Of a stretch of 64,000 nt of DNA, positions 1 through 8,553 are shown piece by piece (the stretch's first letter is position 1; every line of letters starts with the position of its first letter). This DNA comes from Agrobacterium tumefaciens. GTDB lineage: Bacteria > Pseudomonadota > Alphaproteobacteria > Rhizobiales > Rhizobiaceae. A program made the translations under genes and the position numbers. Location of the stretch: positions 1-64,000 of the forward strand of contig NZ_CP039891.1 in NCBI RefSeq assembly GCF_005221325.1. Direction: 5' to 3'. The notes beneath the pieces are model-generated. The model made no database searches. It had not been told where the DNA came from and saw only the letters and a list, made by a program, of their open reading frames with translations.

Positions 1-1191
1 ATGAGCAATTCGCTGCCGAACAGATTTGATATCGAGATCGCCCAGCAGGGGTCGAAGATCTCAAGCGCGTTGCATATGTTGCGCAGCCAGCAGTACCCGC
101 CTGATGCTCGCAAGGGCCTCCGCAAGTTTCAACTTGCGGAAGTTGCGGACCTTATCGGCGTGACCCAGACTCACCTCAGACAACTCCATTCCGACGGAAA
201 AGGGCCAGAGATCGAGTCGGCCGGTGGACGCCGTTACTACACGGCGGACCAGATGCTTGAGCTTCGCGATTATTTAGAGGCGAACAAGAAGTCCGACAAG
301 AGGTACTATGTCCCAAGGAGGCGCGAAGGCGAACCGATGCAAATAGTCTCGGTCGTAAACTTCAAGGGCGGAAGCGGGAAGACTACCACCGCCGCGCACC
401 TTGCGCAGTATCTCGCTCTCACCGGCCATCGCGTTTTGGCGGTCGACCTTGACCCGCAGGCATCCCTGACGTCCCTTTTCGGGATCCAGCCGGAGCTTGA
501 TGAGACAGCCTCTCTCTATGAGGCTCTTCGATTTGACGACGAGCGCAAGCCGATCGCCGATGTCATCCAGGCGACTAACATTCCGGGACTCGACGTCGTG
601 CCAGCGAACCTGGTTCTTCAGGAATACGAATACGATGTGCCGCTCGCAATCTCTTCCAAGAAGGGTGAGGACGGCCGACTGTTCTACATGCGGATCGCCA
701 GTGCTTTGAAGCAGGTTGATGACAAATATGACGTGGTCGTCATCGATTGCCCTCCTCAGCTCGGTTACCTGACGATTACCGCACTCATGGCATCAACCGG
801 GATCCTCATTACCATTCACCCTCAGATGCTGGACATCATGTCGATGAGCCAGTTTTTGATGATGCTCGGAGGGATTATGGGACCGGTCGCCGAGGCAGGC
901 GCCGAAATGCGTGTTCAATGGTTCCGCTACCTCATCACACGATTTGAACCCACGGACATCCCGCAGGCTCAGATGGTCGGGTTCATGCAGTCAATGTTTG
1001 CACAGCAAATGCTGAGAAACCACGTGCTTAAGTCGACCGCGATTTCCGATGCGTCGATCAAGAAGCAGACTTTGTATGAAGTCGAGCGGGGAGAATTTGT
1101 CCGGGCGACCTACGACCGGGCCATGGAGAGCCTGAATTCGGCCAATGCGGAGATCGTTGAGCTCATCCACGGTGCCTGGGGGCGAAAATGA
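1..1191 (+). CDS. repA: RepA, plasmid-partition ParA-type ATPase
   Basis: RepA is the ATPase that moves sister plasmids apart and, with RepB, represses the repABC promoter. The protein has 396 residues, the usual RepA length. A helix-turn-helix-like segment lies near residues 42-65 (FQLAEVADLIGVTQTHLRQL). The ParA core follows, with deviant Walker A KGGSGKTTT at about 122-130 and VVIDCPP near 248. The ATG is the first base of the window, so the promoter and any upstream operator or parS site lie outside it. repB starts 84 bp downstream and repC follows, the canonical order. Family and role are certain; incompatibility group is not determined. Confidence 0.97.
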   Translation: MSNSLPNRFDIEIAQQGSKISSALHMLRSQQYPPDARKGLRKFQLAEVADLIGVTQTHLRQLHSDGKGPEIESAGGRRYYTADQMLELRDYLEANKKSDKRYYVPRRREGEPMQIVSVVNFKGGSGKTTTAAHLAQYLALTGHRVLAVDLDPQASLTSLFGIQPELDETASLYEALRFDDERKPIADVIQATNIPGLDVVPANLVLQEYEYDVPLAISSKKGEDGRLFYMRIASALKQVDDKYDVVVIDCPPQLGYLTITALMASTGILITIHPQMLDIMSMSQFLMMLGGIMGPVAEAGAEMRVQWFRYLITRFEPTDIPQAQMVGFMQSMFAQQMLRNHVLKSTAISDASIKKQTLYEVERGEFVRATYDRAMESLNSANAEIVELIHGAWGRK

Positions 1192-1195
1192 GACA

Positions 1196-1214
1196 CTTGT
1201 CAGCCGTTTTTTTC
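1196..1214 (+). repeat. Direct repeat copy 1, just after repA
   Basis: CTTGTCAGCCG followed by seven T and a C lies five bases after the repA stop. Almost the same string, with eight T, lies at 3681-3700 about a dozen bases after repC. No stem precedes the T-run, so a simple intrinsic terminator is not supported. The rest of the repA-repB gap holds a short inverted repeat (TCAACG/CGTTGA, about 1233-1253). Confidence 0.6.
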
Positions 1215-1275
1215 GGTCTTTTACCACGTAAGTTCAACGGCTTATTGGCGTTGACACTAGATCCGGAGGGCATTC

Positions 1276-2271
1276 ATGTCTCGTGAAAATCCTTTCGCCA
1301 AGCTGGATATGGCGTCGATCGCGGCAAACCAGACGCCGACCAAGCCCGGCTACGGCATGACGGGGGCCGCCAAGACGGTGGTCCGCTCCATCGAGGACAT
1401 GGCCGAGAACACCAAGAAGCTTATGGAAGGCGAGGTTATCGTCGATCTTGATCCGCGACTGATCGATGTCTCCTTCGTGGCCGACCGCCTTTCGGACGAC
1501 GGCCAGGAATTCCAGGAGTTGCTCCAGGCGATCAAGGAAGCAGGACAGACGACGCCTATCCTTGTTCGCCCGAGTTCGACAGACGCCAAGCGATACATGA
1601 TCGTGTTCGGGCATCGTCGCCTCAGGGTAGCTCGTGAGCTTGGAGTTCCGGTCAAGGCAATCGTCAAGAATCTCGATGACGCGACTTCAGCGATTGTGCA
1701 GGGGCAGGAAAACGCGGCCCGTTCGAACCTGTCGTTCATAGAGCGTGCCTACTTCGCACAAAATTTGATTGCGTCCGGAATGACGAAGGACGTCGTCCGG
1801 TCGTCGCTTGCCATAGATGACGCGATGCTCTCCAAGATGCTGTCAGTTGTCGAGACAGTGCCGGCACCAGTTATCACGGCATTGGGCGCATCCAAGAAAA
1901 TCGGGCGCGACCGGTGGCTCAGCCTTCGTCAGCTCGTCCTTGCCCCTGCCCTGTCAAAAGTGGGCGTGGAGTATTCGGAATCCGCCGAACTCCTGAGGCT
2001 TCCTGAAAACGAACGATTCGATGCGTTCCACGACTACCTGAAGCGATACAAGGCCAAATCAGCCGCGAAGAAGCCGAAGGCTGACGTCCCGGTCCGGGAC
2101 TGGATCTCGACCGATCGCGCACTGAACGTGGTGATGAATTCGAAGGCAAAGAAGGTTGCCATCGAGCTTACGAATGTTGAAGCAAGACCTTTCAGCGAAT
2201 GGCTGTCTTCACACTTGGGTCGTTTGTACGAGGAGTACAAAGGATCGAAAACTGAAACAAACGGAGACTGA
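1276..2271 (+). CDS. repB: RepB, plasmid-partition ParB-type protein
   Basis: RepB is the centromere-binding partner of RepA and binds parS sites. It has 331 residues, normal for the family. Residues 115-130 (FGHRRLRVARELGVPV) and the ENAARSNLSFIERAYFAQNL segment at about 146-165 are the conserved ParB/Spo0J core, followed by the helix-turn-helix region. A GGAGG-like ribosome site (1264-1269) precedes the ATG. Gene order and spacing match repABC operons. I could not find a convincing parS palindrome inside the window. Confidence 0.96.
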   Translation: MSRENPFAKLDMASIAANQTPTKPGYGMTGAAKTVVRSIEDMAENTKKLMEGEVIVDLDPRLIDVSFVADRLSDDGQEFQELLQAIKEAGQTTPILVRPSSTDAKRYMIVFGHRRLRVARELGVPVKAIVKNLDDATSAIVQGQENAARSNLSFIERAYFAQNLIASGMTKDVVRSSLAIDDAMLSKMLSVVETVPAPVITALGASKKIGRDRWLSLRQLVLAPALSKVGVEYSESAELLRLPENERFDAFHDYLKRYKAKSAAKKPKADVPVRDWISTDRALNVVMNSKAKKVAIELTNVEARPFSEWLSSHLGRLYEEYKGSKTETNGD

Positions 2272-2277
2272 ACCGCA

Positions 2278-2314
2278 AAAGAAAAAGGCCCCCGAACGGC
2301 GAACCGTGGAAGCC
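2278..2314 (-). terminator. Intrinsic terminator of the ctRNA
   Basis: Read on the minus strand, GGCTTCC-ACGG-TTCG-CCGT-TC-GGGGGCC folds into a long GC-rich hairpin closed by a UUCG tetraloop. TTTTTCTTTT follows immediately. It is a textbook rho-independent terminator and doubles as the recognition loop of the antisense RNA. Confidence 0.85.
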
Positions 2315-2333
2315 TCTCTCGTCATCTCTAGCA
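2280..2333 (-). ncRNA. ctRNA, antisense RNA controlling repC
   Basis: A short antisense RNA in the repB-repC gap is a hallmark of repABC replicons; it pairs with the repC leader, lowers RepC synthesis and causes incompatibility. Here the gap holds a minus-strand promoter (about 2340-2368) and a strong terminator (2278-2314), defining a transcript of roughly 50-55 nt, the expected size. Ends are inferred from the promoter and terminator only. Confidence 0.85.
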
Positions 2334-2339
2334 GGATCG

Positions 2340-2368
2340 AGAATCGCATTTCCCGGAATCACAGTCAA
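2340..2368 (-). promoter_or_regulatory. Promoter of the ctRNA
   Basis: On the minus strand a -35 box TTGACT (2363-2368) is followed after 17 bp by a -10 candidate GATTCT (2340-2345). The -35 is strong and the -10 weak. Position and orientation fit the ctRNA and its terminator. Confidence 0.6.
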
Positions 2369-2429
2369 GAGTCTTGGCGCCGATTTGGTGAGCGGATTTC
2401 TTTTGCCTGAAGAAAGGTGAGAGAAAAAG

Positions 2430-3668
2430 ATGCAAACGGGACATGTGACGACGCCCTTCGGGCGGCGGCCGATGTCGCTTGCCCTGGTCAAAGGCCAGAT
2501 GGCGATCGAGGATCCGCGGCCAGGCACGCAGATTGAAAAGTGGAGGGTGTTTCGCGACGTCTGCGAGACGCGCGAGCGCCTTGGGCTCCAGGATCGAGCG
2601 TTGGCCGTTCTCGACGCCCTCTTAACGTTCTACCCGCATGGAGAGCTCGACGCGAGCCGTGGGCTTGTCGTTTTCCCATCCAACGCGCAGCTATCCGTGC
2701 GCGCTCATGGGATCACGGAGAGCACACTCCGGCGCCAGCTTGCGGCGCTCGTCGAAGCAGGGCTGATCCTGCGCCGCGATAGCCCGAATGGAAAGCGATA
2801 CGCGCATCGCAATCGCGACGGTGAGGTAGAGCAGGCATACGGCTTCGATCTGACACCTCTTTTGGCTCGCGCCAAGGAACTCGCGCAGATAGCGCAGGAC
2901 GTGGCTGCGGAACGCCTGCGGTTCCGTCGGGCAAAGGAAGCCCTTACGATCTGCCGGCGCGACGTGCGCAAACTCATCTCGGCTGCAGTGGAGGAGGGTG
3001 CCTCTGGCAACTGGGTGCAGGTGGAAGCGGCTTATTTCAGTATCATCGGAACCCTTCCCCGCCACCCGGACAGGGTGCAGCTTGAACTGGCTCTCGACGA
3101 AATGCAGTTGTTGCGGGAAGAGGTCCTCAACATCCTGGAAGTACAGTTGAAATCAGAGAACATGCATGGCAATGCCGACCAGGATGACCGGCACATACAG
3201 AATTCAAATACCGAATCCATCAATGAACTTGAACCTCGCTCTGAAAGGGAGCAGGGCGAAAGCTTGGCGGATGAACCTCAACCCACGAGTAAGCCGGAAG
3301 GACCGAAGGCGGTTGCTGAGCTGAAGAAGGCCTTCCCGATCGGAATGGTTCGTCGTGCCTGCCCGCAGATTGACGACTATGGTCCAGGCGGGCGTATTGA
3401 GAATTGGCGGGAGCTGATGAAGGCGGCTGTTGTTGTGCGTTCCATGCTGGGTGTAAGTCCGTCAGCCTATGAAGAGGCCTGCAGCGCGATGGGTCCAGAA
3501 AATGCTGCAGTGGCGATGGCGTGTATTCTCGAACGGTCGAGCTTCATCACGTCTGCCGGCGGTTACCTGCGGAATCTGACCAGGCGGGCCGAGCGCGGCG
3601 AGTTTTCGCTCGGCCCGATGTTGATGGCTCTTATGAAAGCGAATGGTGGCGAACGAAGGATCGCTTGA
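2430..3668 (+). CDS. repC: RepC, plasmid replication initiator
   Basis: RepC is the replication initiator of repABC plasmids and is found almost only in Alphaproteobacteria. The 412-residue length is typical. The N-terminal half has the winged-helix DNA-binding region (LSVRAHGITESTLRRQLAALVEAGLI, about 87-112). The C-terminal half has the conserved AVAMACILERSSFITSAGGYLRNLTRRA segment at about 361-388. The ATG follows a purine-rich GAGAGAAAAAG ribosome site. Expression is expected to be limited by the antisense ctRNA encoded just upstream on the opposite strand. The gene is intact. Confidence 0.96.
   Translation: MQTGHVTTPFGRRPMSLALVKGQMAIEDPRPGTQIEKWRVFRDVCETRERLGLQDRALAVLDALLTFYPHGELDASRGLVVFPSNAQLSVRAHGITESTLRRQLAALVEAGLILRRDSPNGKRYAHRNRDGEVEQAYGFDLTPLLARAKELAQIAQDVAAERLRFRRAKEALTICRRDVRKLISAAVEEGASGNWVQVEAAYFSIIGTLPRHPDRVQLELALDEMQLLREEVLNILEVQLKSENMHGNADQDDRHIQNSNTESINELEPRSEREQGESLADEPQPTSKPEGPKAVAELKKAFPIGMVRRACPQIDDYGPGGRIENWRELMKAAVVVRSMLGVSPSAYEEACSAMGPENAAVAMACILERSSFITSAGGYLRNLTRRAERGEFSLGPMLMALMKANGGERRIA
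3130..3240. other. Putative oriV, AT-richer stretch inside repC
   Basis: In studied repABC plasmids the origin lies within repC, in an AT-rich patch. The stretch around 3150-3235 (AAATCAGAGAACATGCATGG and the ACAGAATTCAAATACCGAA region) is visibly richer in A and T than the rest of the gene. The position is inferred by analogy; the exact origin cannot be read. Confidence 0.35.
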
Positions 3669-3680
3669 TGCACGAGTTCC

Positions 3681-3700
3681 CTTGTCAGCCGTTTTTTTTC
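3681..3700 (+). repeat. Direct repeat copy 2, just after repC
   Basis: CTTGTCAGCCG plus eight T and a C repeats the element found after repA (1196-1214). Downstream, GTTACCAG-N4-GAACG (3726-3742) is echoed by GTTACCAGTGGAACG (3799-3813). These could be partition or control sites, but their function is unknown. Confidence 0.55.
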
Positions 3701-3805
3701 GTGGTTTTCTCAAATGATACAGTGAGTTACCAGTTTTGAACGCAGGATTTCCGTGGGAATTATAATAATAAACGTGAAAGGCCTGTTACTTTGGAAAGGT
3801 TACCA

Positions 3806-4795
3806 GTGGAACGTTCTTCACCTGCTCCGGTGACAATGGAGGATGAGAAGTGGGCCCGAGCTGCGGGTGCGATTGAGGCCGCAATGGGTAAGGCCGTGGC
3901 GCAGGGCCGCCGCAGGCGCGCGAAGGTGGAGCGAGACAAGGCCAAAGCGCGCGCTGGTGCTGCCGATTATGAGCCTGGTATCGTGACCTTTATAGACGTT
4001 CTCGGCTTCCGTGCGATGCTGATCGATCGATCTGCCGGTGAAATTCACGATATCATCCTTTCGCTGCGAGAATTCACCACGCCCGACGTCAAGCAATTTC
4101 GTCGCATGAAGGAAGTGCGTCTCTCTAGTCGAGCATTCGCTGAGTCGGTTTCAGATGCTGTCGTGCGCGTTCGAGTATTCAACACGCAGTATTCTGACGG
4201 AGCGTTTTTTCAAGAACTGCTCGATCTGCTTCATATCCAGATCCAATGCATAAATCACGGAGTACTCGTCAGAGCTGGGCTGGCAATCGGGAGTGTTCAT
4301 GTCGGCCTGAACGGTAGTGGCCCTGTTTTCGGCCCTGCAATGGTCCGCGCATTCGACATTGAGAGTGGAGAAGCGATCTATCCTCGCATCGTCGTAGACG
4401 AGGCGGCTTACGAACAATTTCTCTCCGACGCTCGTCTTCACAACGAGAACCACGATCTGGAGGAGGAAACCGAGTATGTGAACCGCCTTTTGCGTATAGG
4501 GGAGGACGGGACACGCTTTATCGATTATCTCGGTGCGAGCGAGGACGAGTATGATGCGTTTGAGGACTACATTGCGTTCTTGGACCGACATGCTGCGTTA
4601 ATTCGGCTAAACCTTGCAGAGGTCCGCAAGCCTACGATCAGAAGGAAGTATCTCTGGCTCGCGAGCTACCACAACGATATCGTCTCACAAATCCGGTTGC
4701 GATTTGAAGCTGGCGAGCTGTCCGCAGTGAACTTCCTTGCTCTGGTAGGGAGAGAGGCGGCTGATGTCCTCGGCGAACTCATTGTGCATTTCTAG
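3806..4795 (+). CDS. Class III nucleotidyl-cyclase-like protein
   Basis: About 329 residues from the GTG chosen here; a GGAAAGG site sits 6 bp upstream of it, and an in-frame TTG at 3791 is the alternative. After a basic, arginine-rich N-terminal segment comes a cyclase-like domain. TFIDVLGF carries the first candidate metal-binding Asp (about residue 64) and ESVSDAVV the second (about 117). RAGLAIGSVHVG and VFGPAMVRAFDIESGEAIYPRIVVDE match the C-terminal half of class III cyclases. The product nucleotide cannot be predicted. PycC cyclases of Pycsar antiphage systems belong to this superfamily, and the next gene has an effector-like domain, so a defence role is plausible but is inference. Confidence 0.6.
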   Translation: MERSSPAPVTMEDEKWARAAGAIEAAMGKAVAQGRRRRAKVERDKAKARAGAADYEPGIVTFIDVLGFRAMLIDRSAGEIHDIILSLREFTTPDVKQFRRMKEVRLSSRAFAESVSDAVVRVRVFNTQYSDGAFFQELLDLLHIQIQCINHGVLVRAGLAIGSVHVGLNGSGPVFGPAMVRAFDIESGEAIYPRIVVDEAAYEQFLSDARLHNENHDLEEETEYVNRLLRIGEDGTRFIDYLGASEDEYDAFEDYIAFLDRHAALIRLNLAEVRKPTIRRKYLWLASYHNDIVSQIRLRFEAGELSAVNFLALVGREAADVLGELIVHF

Positions 4796-4977
4796 CGGGT
4801 CAATCGCAGGCACGTTGTTGAGCCGTGCCGCGTATCTGGCTGAGGTTGAAAGCTAGTCTAGCAGAGTGTCGCTCTGGGCAACGCTATCGGGTAAGCTAAC
4901 GAAAACTGCGTTGAGTCCTGTGTCAATGCAGCGAATCTCAATCGCGATGTAATTTCAGAAAGTGTCAGAGGGTAATA

Positions 4978-5814
4978 GTGGCGTTTAACAGAATTATTAG
5001 GGGCCTCGGCTGGCCCGACGCGCCTCAAGGCGAAGTAGATTTCCCTGGTGATCGCGTGCCAGAAAACGTCTCTGACCCAGAGTTGGCTCTTTTGCCTACT
5101 CTGTTCATGGCTGAGGGCCGTGAGCATAGTGATCTTGCCCGAGTTGGTTCGGTGCAAGTGGTCGGACGCTCGAACAATGCCGTGCGGTTGCGGTATCAGT
5201 ATGACACTTCGGTTCCCGTCATCACCCAAGATCGGCTCGAGCGGGTAGCGACGGAGATCGGTCTCTCAAGTCACGGCAGTGGCAGGAACCGCTTCGATTG
5301 GACGCACACCCGATGGAGCGTTCAGGAAGGCGACCTTTATCGTACGGTGCTTCGTCTATTGCTCGATAGACCTTCTTCTAGTGCGCCGACCGTCTTCAGC
5401 GTATCCACACCCCCTCAAATCGACCCGCTACAGGCTTCCGCGATGATGCCATTCAGCGGTGGGTTCGCCGCCGTTTACGAGGCGATTGTGCGGGCCGCCG
5501 AAGCCGTGGGAATGAGATGTAATCGTGCCGACAATATTTGGGAGCACCACACTATCATCCAGGACGTGGTCTCGCTGATCGATAGATCGAGGGTCGTGAT
5601 CTGCGATCTGTCTGGCCGTAATCCTAACGTTTTCTATGAAGCCGGAATATCCCATACGTTGGGTCGCGAAGTCATTCTCATTGCTCAGCATGCAGATGAC
5701 GTCCCGTTCGACTTGCGCCATATCCGGTACATCACATACCTCAACAACGCCGAGGGTTTAGAGCAACTCCAGCGTCAGTTGTCGGATCGGATGCGGACAA
5801 TTCTTCGCGGTTAA
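4978..5814 (+). CDS. Protein with C-terminal deoxyribosyltransferase/TIR-like domain
   Basis: A 278-residue protein starting at GTG with a GAGG site 6 bp upstream. Residues 1-150 are unrecognised. Residues about 155-265 read MPFSGGFAAVYEAIVRAA, then RADNIWEHHTIIQDVVSLID, VVICDLSGRNPNVFYEAGIS and DDVPFDLRHIRYITYL. This is the Rossmann-like pattern of nucleoside 2-deoxyribosyltransferase and TIR-like proteins, with the conserved D-L-x-x-x-N-P-N-V-x-Y-E signature. Such domains often degrade NAD or nucleotides in defence systems. It lies 182 bp after the cyclase-like gene on the same strand. Acting as that protein's effector is a hypothesis; the N-terminal region could be the sensor. Confidence 0.55.
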   Translation: MAFNRIIRGLGWPDAPQGEVDFPGDRVPENVSDPELALLPTLFMAEGREHSDLARVGSVQVVGRSNNAVRLRYQYDTSVPVITQDRLERVATEIGLSSHGSGRNRFDWTHTRWSVQEGDLYRTVLRLLLDRPSSSAPTVFSVSTPPQIDPLQASAMMPFSGGFAAVYEAIVRAAEAVGMRCNRADNIWEHHTIIQDVVSLIDRSRVVICDLSGRNPNVFYEAGISHTLGREVILIAQHADDVPFDLRHIRYITYLNNAEGLEQLQRQLSDRMRTILRG

Positions 5815-5903
5815 AGCCGATCCGCGCTTCGAGGCGTGGCCAAAACGCTCGACAACCCAGCTGTCATGGAAATGGCTATGGGGCGAGTGAAGCAGACGGT
5901 AGC

Positions 5904-7142
5904 CTATATCATTCGACTGGCTCGCCCGCTCCGTCGGGTCGCATTGTTGTAGTAACTCGACGCCTGCTGCACCGATCGATGCCGAGATTGCTCCATCGCT
6001 TCGGGGAGCGGAATACCGCGGTTGGCGGCCTCTGTCAGATACCCCGACCGTAGTCCGTGCGCCGAAAACTCCCCACTGTCTAGCCCGGCCATCTGTGCCC
6101 GCTGCTTCAGGATCGCATTGACCGACTGCGGATCGAGCGCACGCCGCGAAACGGTGCCCCATCGCCCAATTCCCCGAAACACGCAGCCCTTTTCGATCTT
6201 TGCGGCCGCCAGCCAGGCGTTCAGCGCCTCGACAGGTCGGCCTGTGAGATAGACGACATCGTCCTGCTCGCCGGTCGTCGTTTTGGTTCGACCAAGATGG
6301 ATGGCAAGTGAGGGGAGGGGAGGACCGTCGTTCACCTCGATCGGTGGCTCGACTGTCAGCTGCTCGACGCGTAGCCTGGCGATCTCGCTGCGTCGACGGC
6401 CGCCGGAAGCAAAGGCGACCATCAGGATTGCTTTGTCGCGTAGATCGCGCAGGCTGTCTGACTCGCACGTCGCCAGTAGCTTTGCCAGAACGTCGCCAGT
6501 GACGGCCTTTGCGCTCTTGCGCGCACGGGTTCGCGGAACTGCGCGCACGGCCAGACGAATGGCTGACTTAAGAGCAGGGGAGGCGAAGGCACCCGTAAGG
6601 CCGCGCCACTTATTCAATGTCGACCAGCTGGCCAGCCGGCGCCGTACCGTATCAGGCGCGTGCGGGCCAACGGATTTCAGGAAACCCTGACGCCTTAGAT
6701 TTTTGTCGACATCATCGGGCATGCCGTGGTTGGGGTCACTTGCGCGCTTTTCCGGATCCCACAGATGATGGGCTACGAATTTGAGCAGCAACGCCTCGGG
6801 CGCCGGCCAGGGCAGGGACTGTCCGGTGGCAGCGAGACCCCAGGCCTCCAGGTAGGCAAGATCAGACGTCAGGGCCCTCAGCGTATTGTCGCCCATTCCC
6901 TGATTAACGAGATGCCGCAGCGTCTCGATGTCATCATCGGTCAACAGCTCGGCAAGCTCGTCGCGGCGTTCGAGCGGCAAAACGGACGCGATGGTATCGA
7001 GCTCCTCGGCGCGCCGCTCGACGGACGTGTGTGATGTCTTCGCTTTAGGCACGATAGGCTCCAGATTCGCGGGTTTCGGCGGCCGCTGGCACCGTGATTT
7101 GCCCCGATTTTCCTCGATTTGCGCCGCGAAATCAACAATCAT
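5904..7142 (-). CDS. Tyrosine recombinase (integrase) 1
   Basis: A 412-residue site-specific recombinase. Catalytic features are visible: the first Arg in GGRRRSEIARLR (about 251-262), the H-x-L-R box in SAHGLRSGYLTEAA (about 362-375), and the His then Tyr in SRHRSVQQASSYYNNA near the C-terminus. The N-terminal core-binding domain covers about residues 60-210. The start codon overlaps a perfect 10-5-10 palindrome (7140-7164). A second recombinase lies upstream on the same strand (start at 8547). DNA target and reaction are unknown. Chromosome-dimer resolution, cassette integration or plasmid cointegrate resolution are all possible. Confidence 0.9.
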   Translation of the reverse strand: MIVDFAAQIEENRGKSRCQRPPKPANLEPIVPKAKTSHTSVERRAEELDTIASVLPLERRDELAELLTDDDIETLRHLVNQGMGDNTLRALTSDLAYLEAWGLAATGQSLPWPAPEALLLKFVAHHLWDPEKRASDPNHGMPDDVDKNLRRQGFLKSVGPHAPDTVRRRLASWSTLNKWRGLTGAFASPALKSAIRLAVRAVPRTRARKSAKAVTGDVLAKLLATCESDSLRDLRDKAILMVAFASGGRRRSEIARLRVEQLTVEPPIEVNDGPPLPSLAIHLGRTKTTTGEQDDVVYLTGRPVEALNAWLAAAKIEKGCVFRGIGRWGTVSRRALDPQSVNAILKQRAQMAGLDSGEFSAHGLRSGYLTEAANRGIPLPEAMEQSRHRSVQQASSYYNNATRRSGRASRMI

Positions 7143-7164
7143 CGATAAGAGGTACTTATCGATG
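7140..7164. promoter_or_regulatory. Palindrome CATCGATAAG-N5-CTTATCGATG at the start of recombinase 1
   Basis: A perfect 10-bp inverted repeat with a 5-bp spacer that includes the ATG of the recombinase. Its core CGATAA-N7-TTATCG is shared with the palindrome before recombinase 2 (8567-8595). A weak minus-strand promoter would overlap it (TTGAGG at 7172-7177, TACCTC at 7149-7154). It is either an operator or a recombinase binding site. Confidence 0.6.
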
Positions 7165-7413
7165 GTTATGACCTCAACTAGAAATCATACCATGTAAGGA
7201 ACAGTAATATTCATATAGAGTTCGTTTAGAAATTCGTTTACCATGATTTCAATGGCTTATGATCTCGCGAAAATCAGTGTGACAACCCTGATGAAGCCGG
7301 CTTTCGACGCCGGTTGTGGCTTTTAGCTTCCGATTTCAATTGAAGCGCTAAGCGCGAAATTCGGCATTGAAATCTCCTCTTGCGATTTCACTCTGGATTA
7401 GGGGAGGGGCCAC
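7165..7413. other. Non-coding gap between the two recombinase genes
   Basis: An AT-rich stretch without a supported gene. A GC hairpin (CCGGC-N7-GCCGG near 7300-7316) is followed by TTGTGGCTTTT and could terminate a plus-strand transcript, but no plus-strand gene precedes it. I see no att core that I can prove. Confidence 0.3.
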
Positions 7414-8547
7414 CTAAAGCCCTGATGCCTTGGTCAGATTCACGCGGAAGCGATCCCGCCGGCGCTGATATCTGCGGGTCATTTCCGCGGAAGCATGGCC
7501 AAGCTGTTTTTGGACGTAGCGTTCGTCGACTTCGGCAGAGGAGGCGAGGCCAGCGCGAAGAGAATGACCAGAGAACTTGAAGGCGCGCTCGATCTCACTG
7601 AGATCGCCGCGAACGCCTGCGGCCATTGCGGCCCGCTTCACAAGCCGCGCCACCTCTTTGTCGTTCAGCCGCTCCGAGCCAACGGCCTTCCCTTGCCCCG
7701 CGACGCGGCGAAAGAGGGGGCCATGGGCCAGCTTGGCAAACTTGATCCAGGTCTCGATCGCGGCGACCGGACAAGTCGCATCAGACGAGCCGCGACCGAC
7801 CTCGACCTCTCGCCATCCGGTTTTCCCGCGTAGGGTGATGAGCATCCCCTTGTCGAGGATCTCGATCCAACCGCGACCGTCCTCAGTTTGGTCGGCCTTC
7901 AGGTCGAGGCCGACGATCTCGGAGCGGCGAAGGCCGCCAGCAAAGCCGATGAGCAGCATGGCACGGTCGCGCAGGCCGCGCAGCGAACCGCGGTCGAGCG
8001 TTTCGACCATGGCGATGATATCCTCTGCCATGACCGCCTCCTTCTGCACCGGCGGCCTGGCATGGCTGTTGCGGATCCCCGCCATAACGGTTGCGATGTG
8101 CCGGTCCCTACGATCGAGGGCGAGCCCGCGCTGCGCATAATTCCACGATAGGGAGGAAAGGCGGCGCTCGATCGTCGAGACAGAGTTGGCCTTGATGCCC
8201 CGTTCAGCCGTGCCAGATGCGCAGGCCGTGATGTAGAGCCCAACGGTTTGCGGGTGCGGGGGGAGGGGAGCCAGATTGGACCGTCGGCACCAAGCGGCAA
8301 AATGCTTCCAGTCCGATGCATAAGCCTTGCGGGTATTGGCGGAACTGGCGGCTTCGACATAACCCCGGGCGCGATCGGCAAGGCTTGCTAGGTGGGCGGG
8401 CGTCTGGTCCTGAACGGCGGGAGAGGGGAGGGGGCTTTCGCCCGACACCTCCGGCGCGGAAACATCGCGCTCAGGCGCCGTGCTGAGAGACGGCACTGAG
8501 GTTTCCTCGACGTGAATTTCGGTGTTTTGGTCGATGATTTGGGCCAT
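7414..8547 (-). CDS. Tyrosine recombinase (integrase) 2
   Basis: A 377-residue site-specific recombinase, different from its neighbour. A Pro/Ser/Glu-rich tail (1-50) precedes a SAM-like core-binding domain (about 55-165). The catalytic domain has GGLRRSEIVGL (first Arg), FSGHSLRAGLAS (H-x-L-R) and QLGHASAEMTRRY (His and nucleophilic Tyr). The ATG lies 6 bp after a good -10 (TTTATA), so the mRNA may be leaderless, and the -35 sits inside a 12-5-12 palindrome. Pairing with recombinase 1 and with a divergent DUF1403-ScpB operon suggests a conserved recombination or segregation module. Confidence 0.92.
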   Translation of the reverse strand: MAQIIDQNTEIHVEETSVPSLSTAPERDVSAPEVSGESPLPSPAVQDQTPAHLASLADRARGYVEAASSANTRKAYASDWKHFAAWCRRSNLAPLPPHPQTVGLYITACASGTAERGIKANSVSTIERRLSSLSWNYAQRGLALDRRDRHIATVMAGIRNSHARPPVQKEAVMAEDIIAMVETLDRGSLRGLRDRAMLLIGFAGGLRRSEIVGLDLKADQTEDGRGWIEILDKGMLITLRGKTGWREVEVGRGSSDATCPVAAIETWIKFAKLAHGPLFRRVAGQGKAVGSERLNDKEVARLVKRAAMAAGVRGDLSEIERAFKFSGHSLRAGLASSAEVDERYVQKQLGHASAEMTRRYQRRRDRFRVNLTKASGL

Positions 8548-8553
8548 TCTCTA

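Noticed and set aside
3726..3741. Possible parS site GTTACCAGTTTTGAAC downstream of repC
   Set aside because: It has the GTT...AAC frame but the central GC is GT and only four of eight positions pair, whereas real repABC parS sites are near-perfect palindromes. Kept only as part of a repeat finding.
5758..6468. Long minus-strand open frame (236 codons) over the recombinase 1 3' end
   Set aside because: Arg/Ser-rich translation without motifs in another frame of a clearly real recombinase gene.
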